Origin: Niastella koreensis GR20-10
GTDB lineage: Bacteria; Bacteroidota; Bacteroidia; Chitinophagales; Chitinophagaceae
Direction of reading: 5' to 3'
Length of the DNA stretch: 64,000 nt
NCBI RefSeq assembly: GCF_000246855.1
Contig: NC_016609.1
Span: forward strand, 6,460,744 to 6,524,743
Under the pieces are notes generated by a model, which was not told the DNA's origin, ran no database searches, and worked only from the letters and a program-made list of their open reading frames with translations. Made by a program: the position numbers and the translations under genes. This document shows, piece after piece, positions 1 to 7,244 of this stretch; positions within the stretch are counted from its first letter, which is position 1, and every line of letters starts with the position of its first letter.

Positions 1-228
1 CTTCATCCTATAGAATTTGCTTTGAGGGACTTGCCCTGCGGGCTGTCTTTATTATCGTACCATCAACTTTTGCGTATAGTCAATGAATACAAACGGGTTC
101 GACTGCTGCTTGCAACTGCAGCAATAACAGTTAAGGGAGGGGCTTATGTAAATAATACAGGGAAATTACATTACGTAGAGTATTCTGATAGTATAACCGG
201 GAATGGTTACGATGTTCATCAATGTTGA
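1..228 (+). pseudogene. possible 3' remnant of an unidentified gene
   Basis: One frame is open from the first base of the window to a TGA at 226-228 and would encode the end of a protein. The sequence matches no family I recognise. A second frame over bases 3-86 encodes a hydrophobic stretch ending in FAYSQ, like a signal-peptide end, and then hits a TGA. This could mean a frameshifted small secreted protein, or chance. No start codon context supports a complete gene inside the window. Treat as unresolved. Confidence 0.2.
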
Positions 229-314
229 AGAAGGGATACATTGACAAAGCAAATTTAGTTGTCGCGATAATTACTGCTGTCCTGGTCGGCTGTTTTTATT
301 TGTTAACATTATAA
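222..314 (+). CDS. putative 30-residue single-span membrane protein
   Basis: An ATG at 222 opens a 30-codon frame ending in TAA at 312-314. The product starts MLKKGYIDKAN and continues with about 19 hydrophobic residues to its C-terminus, so it would be one N-in membrane helix. The ATG overlaps the TGA of the upstream open frame (226-228), an arrangement typical of translational coupling. No family is recognised. The frame is short enough to be chance; the charged N-terminus followed by an uninterrupted hydrophobic segment is the only argument for it. Confidence 0.3.
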   Translation: MLKKGYIDKANLVVAIITAVLVGCFYLLTL

Positions 315-347
315 AAAAGTAAATTGTGAGTAGTGCAGTAATAAATC

Positions 348-391
348 AGCGGCGCAGCTGGCAGAGATGAAATCTGCAAGGCTGCGCCGCT
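348..391 (-). terminator. GC-rich hairpin downstream of the beta-barrel gene
   Basis: The arms AGCGGCGCAGC (348-358) and GCTGCGCCGCT (381-391) are perfectly complementary, with an inner GCAGA/TCTGC stem. It lies 37 nt past the stop of the minus-strand gene at 428-988. The T-tract on the minus strand is weak (TGATTTATTA), so intrinsic termination is likely but not certain. Confidence 0.5.
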
Positions 392-427
392 TTCATTAAA
401 GTGTAGCTTTTTGAAAAAAAGTATTTC

Positions 428-988
428 CTAGTGATGGAACTGGTAGAAAAGACCCAATTGCCATACCCGGTTCTTGAAATCATTGGTGTTGCTTTTCGTA
501 ACATCAGTAAGACCCATGTTATAACGGGCATCCACGCCCAGGCCGCTATGGCTAAGATAGCTGGCGCCAAACACCCATCCAAAGTCGGCGTTACTGAAGT
601 TGTCTACATCCGTTTCTGTATGACCACTTTTGAAACTGGAGGTTGTTAAAATGCCTAACTGGGGTCCGGTTTGTAATCTAAATCCATCGGCAAACATGTA
701 TTGCGCCAACACAGGAACGTTAATATAATTCAATCTTAATTTGCCATCGTTATATTCAGCACCTTGTGTACTGTACACTATTTCTGGTTGAACGGCAAAT
801 GCCCGGGTGAGATGGATATGAGCAAGACCGCCGAGATTAAACCCGGTTTTTGCATCTGCTTTATTGTCGGCATTTTCATCTTTGATATTTGCAAAGTTAA
901 CACCGCCTTTTATACCATACTCAACGTGTTGCGCACTCGCAACTTTAATCAGCAATAACAGCGCTGCTGAAATAATAATTCTCTTCAT
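428..988 (-). CDS. outer-membrane beta-barrel protein (PorT/OMP_b-brl family)
   Basis: The 186-residue product has a Sec signal peptide (about residues 1-19, ending KVASA|Q) and then alternating hydrophobic/polar strands typical of the small outer-membrane beta-barrel family common in Bacteroidota (VEYGIKGGVNFANI at the start, QLGLFYQF at the C-terminus ending in an aromatic residue). Glycines near GGVNFANI and AVQPEIVYSTQG match family landmarks. It should sit in the outer membrane; a specific function cannot be read from sequence. It is monocistronic, with a hairpin downstream at 348-391. Confidence 0.8.
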   Translation of the reverse strand: MKRIIISAALLLLIKVASAQHVEYGIKGGVNFANIKDENADNKADAKTGFNLGGLAHIHLTRAFAVQPEIVYSTQGAEYNDGKLRLNYINVPVLAQYMFADGFRLQTGPQLGILTTSSFKSGHTETDVDNFSNADFGWVFGASYLSHSGLGVDARYNMGLTDVTKSNTNDFKNRVWQLGLFYQFHH

Positions 989-1166
989 AATGCTGGTTTA
1001 ATTTAACAATATGTAATAGTTATTGCAAATGAAATACCACCACACCCTTTCCGCCTTAGCGTTGTTATAACCCATTGAAAAATACAAACTTCGCACTGTG
1101 GAAGATTTGGGGAATATGCGGGTAAATCTGTAGATTGCTTATAATATTTTCTAAAAACAAGCCATT

Positions 1167-1835
1167 ATGGAATCGCATATTGTTAAAATAAAGACCATCA
1201 AACAGGTTACACACGATGTAAAAAGTTTTCGCATGGAGAAACCTGCTGGTTATGTTTTCAAACCCGGGCAGGCAACCGAAGTAGCCATTAATAAAGAAGG
1301 CTGGAAAGAAGAGCGAAGACCATTTACGTTTACCTCATTGAATAACGAACCCACTCTTGAGTTTACGATAAAACGATATGCCGAACATAAAGGCGTTACC
1401 AATCAGCTCCATCAACTGGTGCCCGGCGATGAATTGATCCTGCACGATGTATGGGGTGCCATTGAATTCAAAGGGCCTGGTTATTTTATTGCCGGCGGCG
1501 CCGGCATAACACCCTTCCTCGCCATCCTCAGACAATTACATCGCGACAATCAGATAGCGGGCAACACCCTGTTCTTCTCCAATAAAACCGCAGGCGATAT
1601 TATTTATGAAAGCGAGTTGAAAGATATCCTTGGCAACAACTTTATCAATATCCTAAGTCGCGAACCAAAAGAAGGATATGAAAGCGGCAAGATAGATGAA
1701 CCTTATCTGCGTTCACACGTAACCGATTTTAATAAACATTTTTATGTGTGCGGACCTGATAAAATGATTAGTGACATTAATGGTACTTTAGAGAAGCTGG
1801 GCGCGAAACCGGATGCTGTTGTTTTCGAAAAGTAA
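1167..1835 (+). CDS. flavodoxin/ferredoxin-NADP reductase-like flavoprotein
   Basis: The 222-residue cytosolic protein has the ferredoxin-reductase fold. The N-terminal FAD-binding barrel carries RPFTFTS (51-57), matching the RxYS(T) flavin motif. The NAD(P) domain has GGAGITPF (110-117) and ends with YVCGPDKM (about 193-200), the usual nicotinamide-side motif. There is no 2Fe-2S domain, so it would pass electrons between NAD(P)H and a separate carrier. No partner is encoded next to it. The start ATG gives the usual N-terminal strand pattern of the family. The stop codon is followed at once by an 8-bp repeat array shared with the convergent rhomboid gene. Confidence 0.85.
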   Translation: MESHIVKIKTIKQVTHDVKSFRMEKPAGYVFKPGQATEVAINKEGWKEERRPFTFTSLNNEPTLEFTIKRYAEHKGVTNQLHQLVPGDELILHDVWGAIEFKGPGYFIAGGAGITPFLAILRQLHRDNQIAGNTLFFSNKTAGDIIYESELKDILGNNFINILSREPKEGYESGKIDEPYLRSHVTDFNKHFYVCGPDKMISDINGTLEKLGAKPDAVVFEK

Positions 1836-1937
1836 CTGTTATTAGGTTCTCAGGTTATTAAGTTCTTAGGTTCCAAACCCAATAACTTAATAACCTAAGA
1901 ACTTACAAACTCAATAACCTGATAACTTACGAACTAT
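1836..1937. repeat. period-8 degenerate array with inverted halves between convergent genes
   Basis: On the minus strand the sequence reads as successive octamers (TAGTTCGT, AAGTTATC, AGGTTATT, GAGTTTGT, AAGTTCTT and so on), then turns over near 1873 into the inverted unit (AACCTAAG, AACTTAAT). The two halves can form a long imperfect hairpin. The rhomboid stop codon (TAG, 1934-1936) is part of the first octamer. It fills the whole gap between two convergent genes, so bidirectional termination is plausible. Confidence 0.8.
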
Positions 1938-2710
1938 ATAAATCTTCCTCTGGAAGCCTTCGCCACTCTCTTCCTCGAAATATAATCCTTGCCAAACCAG
2001 CCTACTAATAACAAACCAACAATAAACCCGCCAATATGCGCGGCATAGGCAACACCACCAGCGTCATCGCCGCCTAAAGCGCCTAAGCCGTTCACTACCT
2101 GGAAGGCAAACCAAACGCCTACGGCGATAAAGGCCGGAACCGAAATGATAATAAAGAAGGTAAGCAGATGGACCCGCTTACCGGGGAATAATCGCAGGTA
2201 AGCCCCCAGCACGCCGGAGATAGCGCCCGAGGCGCCCAGGCTGGGGATCAGCAAACTTGGGCCAAAGATCAAAGTGCTGAACACATGGCACAAACTGGCC
2301 AGTGCCCCACATAACAAATAAAAGAAAAAGTATTTTATATGGCCCATCGCATCTTCCACATTATCGCCAAAGATCCATAAATAGAGCATGTTCCCGGCCA
2401 GGTGCGCAATGCCGCCGTGCATAAACATAGAGGTAAATAAGGTAAGAAAAACCGGGATGTTGGTGGGCCCTAAACCCGGGTATTCGGTAACATTCCCGGT
2501 AATGGGATCCTTCTCCATCAATGACTGGGTAACAATATCGCGGCCGGTCAGGATCTCGGCAGGAACGGTGGAATAACCCAGGGTTACCTCGGAGTTATGA
2601 CCCCATCGCTGCCAGTATATAAACACAAATACATTCAACGCTATAAGCAGGTAATTCACTATAGGAAAAGTTTTCCTGTCTCTGTTGTCATCACCAATGG
2701 GAAAGACCAT
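1934..2710 (-). CDS. rhomboid-family intramembrane serine protease
   Basis: The 258-residue polytopic membrane protein has the rhomboid signatures: HGGIAHLAGN (98-107; the histidine/asparagine of TM2), GASGAISG (159-166; nucleophile Ser161) and a late AAHIGGF segment giving the catalytic partner His225. Between TM1 (about 17-33) and the HGG helix there is a loop of some 60 residues, typical of larger rhomboids. It would cut single-pass membrane proteins within the inner membrane; substrates are unknown. The catalytic dyad is intact, so an inactive homologue is unlikely. Its stop codon lies inside the 8-bp repeat array. Confidence 0.92.
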   Translation of the reverse strand: MVFPIGDDNRDRKTFPIVNYLLIALNVFVFIYWQRWGHNSEVTLGYSTVPAEILTGRDIVTQSLMEKDPITGNVTEYPGLGPTNIPVFLTLFTSMFMHGGIAHLAGNMLYLWIFGDNVEDAMGHIKYFFFYLLCGALASLCHVFSTLIFGPSLLIPSLGASGAISGVLGAYLRLFPGKRVHLLTFFIIISVPAFIAVGVWFAFQVVNGLGALGGDDAGGVAYAAHIGGFIVGLLLVGWFGKDYISRKRVAKASRGRFI

Positions 2711-2758
2711 ATCTTTTTACCAAATTTAGGCAAAAGATGTAACGGGTTACTAAATACC

Positions 2759-2838
2759 GGTTGCAGGTTACAAGTTTCAGGTTACAAGGCCTGGGTAGTT
2801 CGTTTTCCCTGCAACCTGTAACCTGCAACCTGCAACGG
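2759..2838. repeat. period-7 array, inverted halves
   Basis: The left half is GGTTGCA, GGTTACA, AGTTTCA, GGTTACA (2759-2786). The right half is the complementary CCTGCAA, CCTGTAA, CCTGCAA, CCTGCAA (2808-2835), separated by about 20 nt. It lies between the TonB receptor's 3' end (stop at 2858) and the 5' end of the rhomboid gene, both on the minus strand. A hairpin with imperfect 30-bp arms is possible and could end the receptor transcript. Confidence 0.75.
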
Positions 2839-2857
2839 CACCATTACCCACAATTCA

Positions 2858-5407
2858 TCACTTTAATGTATAAGTAAGTGTAGTATAATAAAACCCACCT
2901 ATCTGCGGCCCGCCCAGGATAGAATAGTAATAATGGTTCAGGAAGTTGGTGGCGCCCAGTTTTACGGTAAATCCTGTTTTGTTAAATGCGTATTGCGCCA
3001 TGGCATCGGCATTGAAAACCGCCGGAACAGTTCCATTTACCAGGAACGACTGATAGTAGAAATTGCTTTGATACCTGGCCGATAAAGAAAAGCCCAGGCC
3101 CTTGTATACATTCGCGCCTCTTATGCCGCCGTTCACCATCCATTTGGGTGTATTGAAACCATCTTCCAGTCCGTCATTGGCGCTTGTTCTTTTCAACGTC
3201 TGGTAACTGGCATTTCCGAACAGGGAGTAGCGATTATCGATCAGGTACAACAGATCGATCTCGGTGCCATAATTATGAACAATGGTTTTGGAGTTGGTCC
3301 ACAGGCGATAGCGGGCCTGCTTATTTTTATCATACAGGTACGCAGGAATCTGGGCGCTGTCGGTAGTATTGGGTACACTGCCTTCGATCTGGGCAATAAA
3401 GTTTGAATAGAAATTGTAGTAGAAATCCACATCCACCGAGAACCGGCCGTTAAACAGAATGGACCGGTAGCCCACTTCAAAGGAGTGCATTTGTTCCGGT
3501 TGCAGATACGTATAGGTGTTATGCACCAAAAGGCCTTTATTCTTTTCAATGGCAGCGGCCTGGCTCAGTCCGGAGGTATTTACATCTTTATTCACGGCTG
3601 CGGTAAATGCGTCGATAGAGCTTTTCAACCAGGTGTTTTCAAATACCCCATTCGACATCACTTTCAATCCCCCTACCCTTTTTACACCACCGCTGTTGAT
3701 ATTGGAGAACCCTTCAAAGATGCTGGGGAACCGGTAACCGTTCTGATAAGAGAACCGCACAAAATCATTGCGGGTTAACCCGTATACGGCAGTAAGCCGG
3801 GGATTCCATTTCAAATTGAAATATTCATAACCGGTGCCACGCAACACAGCGCTTACCTGCAATTTATCGTGCAGCAATCTTTTTGAGGCTTGCACAAAAA
3901 GACCATAGCTGGTATAGTTTAAATTATGTCCTGAGTCGGTGGGATTGATAAAGTAATTTCCATCAGGTACAATGATATAGTCCCTGAAATCGGCGCCCAC
4001 ATGCAGATCAAAAGCGGTGTGCAATGCTTTACCCAGGTCAAACGATCCTTCGGTATGCACCAGGCGGGCTTTTACTTTTAAGGCCGCGCCAATGTCCCAG
4101 TTATTGATCTCCTGTAATTGTTTCAGTTTGTCTTTAAAAGCATCAGTGCCTGGCTGGTACCTGCCATTATCTGCCGCATCACGGGCCGCGTGCAGGGCGG
4201 CTGCCGCATCTGCTTTTGTTGAATAGGCCGTATTAAATGCATTGGTAAAATCTGCATACCATTTGTTGTTGTCTTTAAAACTCAGGTCCAGGGTTTCGGC
4301 CGCAGAGCGCAGGTTGTAAGAATGGCCGGTATTTTCTGAAGTAATGTATGCCCTTGCCTGAAACAGGGAATTCCTAAACTGCACAATATGCTGTTGCAAT
4401 AAATAATCCTGCAGGCGAAAACGGTTGGAACGTTGATACGTATTGTTCAGAAATGCAGTGCGGTAGGTATAAGAGAGCTGTGAATTTTCTGTAGGTCTGA
4501 AATAAAGCGATACATCACCCTTTACATTTTGCAGGTTGTAATCGGCTACATCGCGCTCGTAATAACCAGTGCGCGCCACCACGTAATTCTTTCCGGCCAG
4601 GGTAAGCGTTTTGCGGTTGGAGGATTCATTGCCATAACCATTTACGGCATCATAAGCCGGGTTATCGGCCCCATATAAATTGGTAGTAGCATTGCCGGTG
4701 GGGAACAGATCGCTCCGGTTATCGGCCACCCAGTCGTAGCCGCGGTTATATCCCGCATTTATTTTAAAAGCCCATTTTGTTCCTATAACCTTTGCCCAGC
4801 GCAGGTTGGTTTCGTTATACAACCGGGCCGATACATCATTGGGGTCGTTTACATGGTTCACGGCAATCTGTTGCTGTATGCTGAACCCCTGGGTGATGAA
4901 TGGATCTTTCGTTGTAAAGTTCGCCAGTCCGTTGGTAGCGTTCATGCCATATAAGGCCGAGGCCACCCCCTGTATTACTTCCACATGATCGATATCCAGG
5001 TCACCGGGTGATAACGCATTGGCAATGGGCGCACCAATATGGGGGCTTTGGTTATCGATATTATCTATCATTTGTACAAACCGCACATTGGTGGTATTGG
5101 AGAAACCCCGGGTATTGATGATCTTAAAACCCATGCCGGGTACGATCATATGCACGCCTTTCATAGTGCCAATGGCATCAAAGAAGTCGTGCCCTGTGGT
5201 CTGTTGTATTTGGGAATTGCTCAGTTTTGAGATGCTTACGGGAGCGGCGAGCTGCTTTTCCTGTAAGCGGGATGCGGAGATAACGATTTCCTGCAATACG
5301 TGTACTTTGTGAGTGGTGTCTGTTTCAGGTGTTTGTTCCTGCGCAAACAGCGTAATAGCCGATAAAGAACACGCTATCACACATAGCATCTTTTTATCAT
5401 AACCCAT
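2858..5407 (-). CDS. TonB-dependent outer-membrane receptor
   Basis: The 849-residue product has a signal peptide ending near TLFAQ, then a short linker, a TonB-box-like segment VLQEIVISASRLQEKQ, a plug domain (PVSISKLSNSQIQQ through VEVIQGVASALYGMNATNG), and a C-terminal beta-barrel ending in TTLTYTLK. Unlike the SusC proteins here it lacks the carboxypeptidase-regulatory-like N-terminal domain and has no SusD partner, so it resembles siderophore, cobalamin or metal receptors rather than glycan importers. The ligand cannot be told. An alternative start lies at residue 7. It appears monocistronic, with a terminator and repeats upstream. Confidence 0.85.
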   Translation of the reverse strand: MGYDKKMLCVIACSLSAITLFAQEQTPETDTTHKVHVLQEIVISASRLQEKQLAAPVSISKLSNSQIQQTTGHDFFDAIGTMKGVHMIVPGMGFKIINTRGFSNTTNVRFVQMIDNIDNQSPHIGAPIANALSPGDLDIDHVEVIQGVASALYGMNATNGLANFTTKDPFITQGFSIQQQIAVNHVNDPNDVSARLYNETNLRWAKVIGTKWAFKINAGYNRGYDWVADNRSDLFPTGNATTNLYGADNPAYDAVNGYGNESSNRKTLTLAGKNYVVARTGYYERDVADYNLQNVKGDVSLYFRPTENSQLSYTYRTAFLNNTYQRSNRFRLQDYLLQQHIVQFRNSLFQARAYITSENTGHSYNLRSAAETLDLSFKDNNKWYADFTNAFNTAYSTKADAAAALHAARDAADNGRYQPGTDAFKDKLKQLQEINNWDIGAALKVKARLVHTEGSFDLGKALHTAFDLHVGADFRDYIIVPDGNYFINPTDSGHNLNYTSYGLFVQASKRLLHDKLQVSAVLRGTGYEYFNLKWNPRLTAVYGLTRNDFVRFSYQNGYRFPSIFEGFSNINSGGVKRVGGLKVMSNGVFENTWLKSSIDAFTAAVNKDVNTSGLSQAAAIEKNKGLLVHNTYTYLQPEQMHSFEVGYRSILFNGRFSVDVDFYYNFYSNFIAQIEGSVPNTTDSAQIPAYLYDKNKQARYRLWTNSKTIVHNYGTEIDLLYLIDNRYSLFGNASYQTLKRTSANDGLEDGFNTPKWMVNGGIRGANVYKGLGFSLSARYQSNFYYQSFLVNGTVPAVFNADAMAQYAFNKTGFTVKLGATNFLNHYYYSILGGPQIGGFYYTTLTYTLK

Positions 5408-5470
5408 ATCTAAGCAGTTGTTTCGTTATTTCCTTAAATACACAACGCGAAGATAGGGGGTTTTAGGTAG

Positions 5471-5504
5471 AGTTGACCAGTTGACCGGTTGACCAGTTTA
5501 CCAG
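5471..5504. repeat. period-8 array (short copy)
   Basis: Four octamers AGTTGACC, AGTTGACC, GGTTGACC, AGTTTACC. It is the inverted counterpart of the array at 5608-5671; the terminator hairpin 5544-5576 lies between the two. Confidence 0.8.
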
Positions 5505-5543
5505 GAAGAAATCCGGGCAGCAGGCAGTAGGCTGAAAAATTTA

Positions 5544-5586
5544 AGGGCGAGAACCAGGAAACCCGGTTCTCGCCCTGTTTTATTTT
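5544..5586. terminator. intrinsic terminator after the SusC/SusD operon
   Basis: A perfect 12-bp stem (AGGGCGAGAACC, 5544-5555; GGTTCTCGCCCT, 5565-5576) with a 9-nt loop. T-rich sequence follows on the plus strand and TTAAATTTTT on the minus strand. It lies about 100 nt past the SusD stop and upstream of the TonB receptor, so it separates the two minus-strand units. Confidence 0.85.
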
Positions 5587-5607
5587 ACATCTCAGTTTTG
5601 CCCGCTA

Positions 5608-5671
5608 TCAACCTTATCAACGCCATCAACTTGTCAACTCGTTAACTGATCAACTGGTCAACTGGTTAACT
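5608..5671. repeat. period-8 array abutting the SusD stop codon
   Basis: About eight octamers built on TCAAC/TTAAC (for example TGATCAAC, TGGTCAAC, TGGTTAAC). The array ends 3 nt before the SusD stop at 5675. Related copies are at 22168-22252, 36590-36640 and 46883-46982. Confidence 0.8.
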
Positions 5672-5674
5672 CAA

Positions 5675-7225
5675 TTACGGGTTTGGAGTTAATTTAGTAT
5701 TCAGGTCTAAATCAGTTTGAGGTATTGGGAACAACAGGTTATGCCCGGTTACCACATGTGAATCTGAAGGCAGGTAGCCTAATTCCTGGCGGATCTTTAC
5801 CCCAAAGGCATTGATCACGGCCAGGGCATTGGTTTTTCCTGAACGTAACAGGTCTTCCCAACGATGGTCTTCAAATGCCAGTTCTACGCGGCGTTCGTGG
5901 AAAATGATAGTTTTCAGCTGCGCCTGGTCGGTAGTGGTAATGGCGGTAAGCCCGGCCCTTGTTCTCACTTTATTTAATGGCACCAATGCATCGGCCGGTT
6001 TGCCCTGCTCGTTCAACGCTTCAGCCAGCAGCAATAAGGCTTCTGAATAACGGTAAACAGGAAAATCATCACTGGAGCCTGTAGTAAACGGCAACGGAGC
6101 ATGCAGGTATTTTTTTATGTACGGGATGCCGATCTTTCCGGCAGCAGGCGTATAATTAAGGATACTTTTAGCAGCTGAATAGGTGAAGTAATAACTGCCA
6201 TCATAGGCGCCTTCAATAATACCTATGGAGGCATCGAGGCGTTTGTCGTTAGCTTCAAAATCCGCAATCAAATCGCTGCTGGGGGTGTTCCAGCCGCCCG
6301 ATCCTGTATTGTCTGTTGTGATGCCGGTTAACAACGTTGCGTTTTTGCTGCGGGGAATAAATGCTATGGAAAGTGGATTGGGGGTAACGCCCGTAGTGGT
6401 GGTAGGCCCGCCCAGGAACTGGATCGCAAACAGTGATTCGGTACCGTTGTTATTGGCCGGTAAAAAAGCATCGGCATAATTGACATACAAACTATAACCC
6501 ATAGCTGGCAGCGTATTCAATAAGGCTTCCACATCGCTCCAGCGCTTTTGCTGGGAATAAACATCGGCCAGCAGCATGGTGGCCGCGCCTTTGGTGGCAA
6601 TACCCGTTTGCGGGAACTTGCCTGGGAGCGCCAGCTCATTCACCGCATCCTGCGCATCGGCAATGATCTGCTGATAAATAGTGTCAACACCTGTTCTGGG
6701 AATAAAAGCGTCATCTGCTTTTTCAACTACCTTCAGGAACAAAGGCAGGGCGCCATATAATTGCACCAATTTATAATAGTTCAGCGCACGCAGGAATTTG
6801 GCCTGTCCGTCGATGCTCCTGCGTACGGAGTCGGAAATATTGGGCGCCTGCAGCAGACTTTGAATGATCACATTGGCGCGACTGATGCCGGTATAACTGT
6901 GCTGCCAGGTAGCATTGGCATAGGCGTTGGTACTGGTATTGGTGAAATCGGCAATATTCCTTCGCTGTACATAGGCCGTTCCCTGATCGGGATATGGCTG
7001 ATAAATAGTGTTATCGCTATGCATTTCCGAAGTAAAAAAATCGTTCACCAGTACATCGCGCAAGGGGGCATACGCCGCTATAATGGCCGACTGGAACTGG
7101 GTTTCTGTTTTATAGAAATTATTGGCCGTATATGTATCAGGAGGCGTGAGTTGTATAAAATCCTTTTTACAGGCCACTGCTCCGCTCAGTAAAAAACCGG
7201 TGATAATAAGCTGTATTCTTTTCAT
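5675..7225 (-). CDS. SusD/RagB-family glycan-binding lipoprotein
   Basis: The 516-residue product has a lipoprotein signal with GAVAC and lipid cysteine at residue 19, followed by KKD, a charged segment like the Bacteroidota surface-export signal. The body shows the SusD order: an N-terminal ITxxNFYKTETQ-like region (DTYTANNFYKTETQFQSAI), TPR-like helices with AKFLRALNYYKLVQLYGALPL, and the C-terminal RyaEvLLllAEALNEQG and ERRVELAFEDHRWEDLLR motifs. It forms the surface lid of the SusC transporter encoded 19 nt upstream. No hydrolase lies in this unit, so the ligand is unknown. Confidence 0.92.
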   Translation of the reverse strand: MKRIQLIITGFLLSGAVACKKDFIQLTPPDTYTANNFYKTETQFQSAIIAAYAPLRDVLVNDFFTSEMHSDNTIYQPYPDQGTAYVQRRNIADFTNTSTNAYANATWQHSYTGISRANVIIQSLLQAPNISDSVRRSIDGQAKFLRALNYYKLVQLYGALPLFLKVVEKADDAFIPRTGVDTIYQQIIADAQDAVNELALPGKFPQTGIATKGAATMLLADVYSQQKRWSDVEALLNTLPAMGYSLYVNYADAFLPANNNGTESLFAIQFLGGPTTTTGVTPNPLSIAFIPRSKNATLLTGITTDNTGSGGWNTPSSDLIADFEANDKRLDASIGIIEGAYDGSYYFTYSAAKSILNYTPAAGKIGIPYIKKYLHAPLPFTTGSSDDFPVYRYSEALLLLAEALNEQGKPADALVPLNKVRTRAGLTAITTTDQAQLKTIIFHERRVELAFEDHRWEDLLRSGKTNALAVINAFGVKIRQELGYLPSDSHVVTGHNLLFPIPQTDLDLNTKLTPNP

Positions 7226-7244
7226 TATACCTGGATTGAAAGAT

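Noticed and set aside
2858-5407. A fifth SusC transporter
   Set aside because: The protein lacks the carboxypeptidase-regulatory-like domain, is about 200 residues shorter and has no SusD partner, so it is called a general TonB-dependent receptor.
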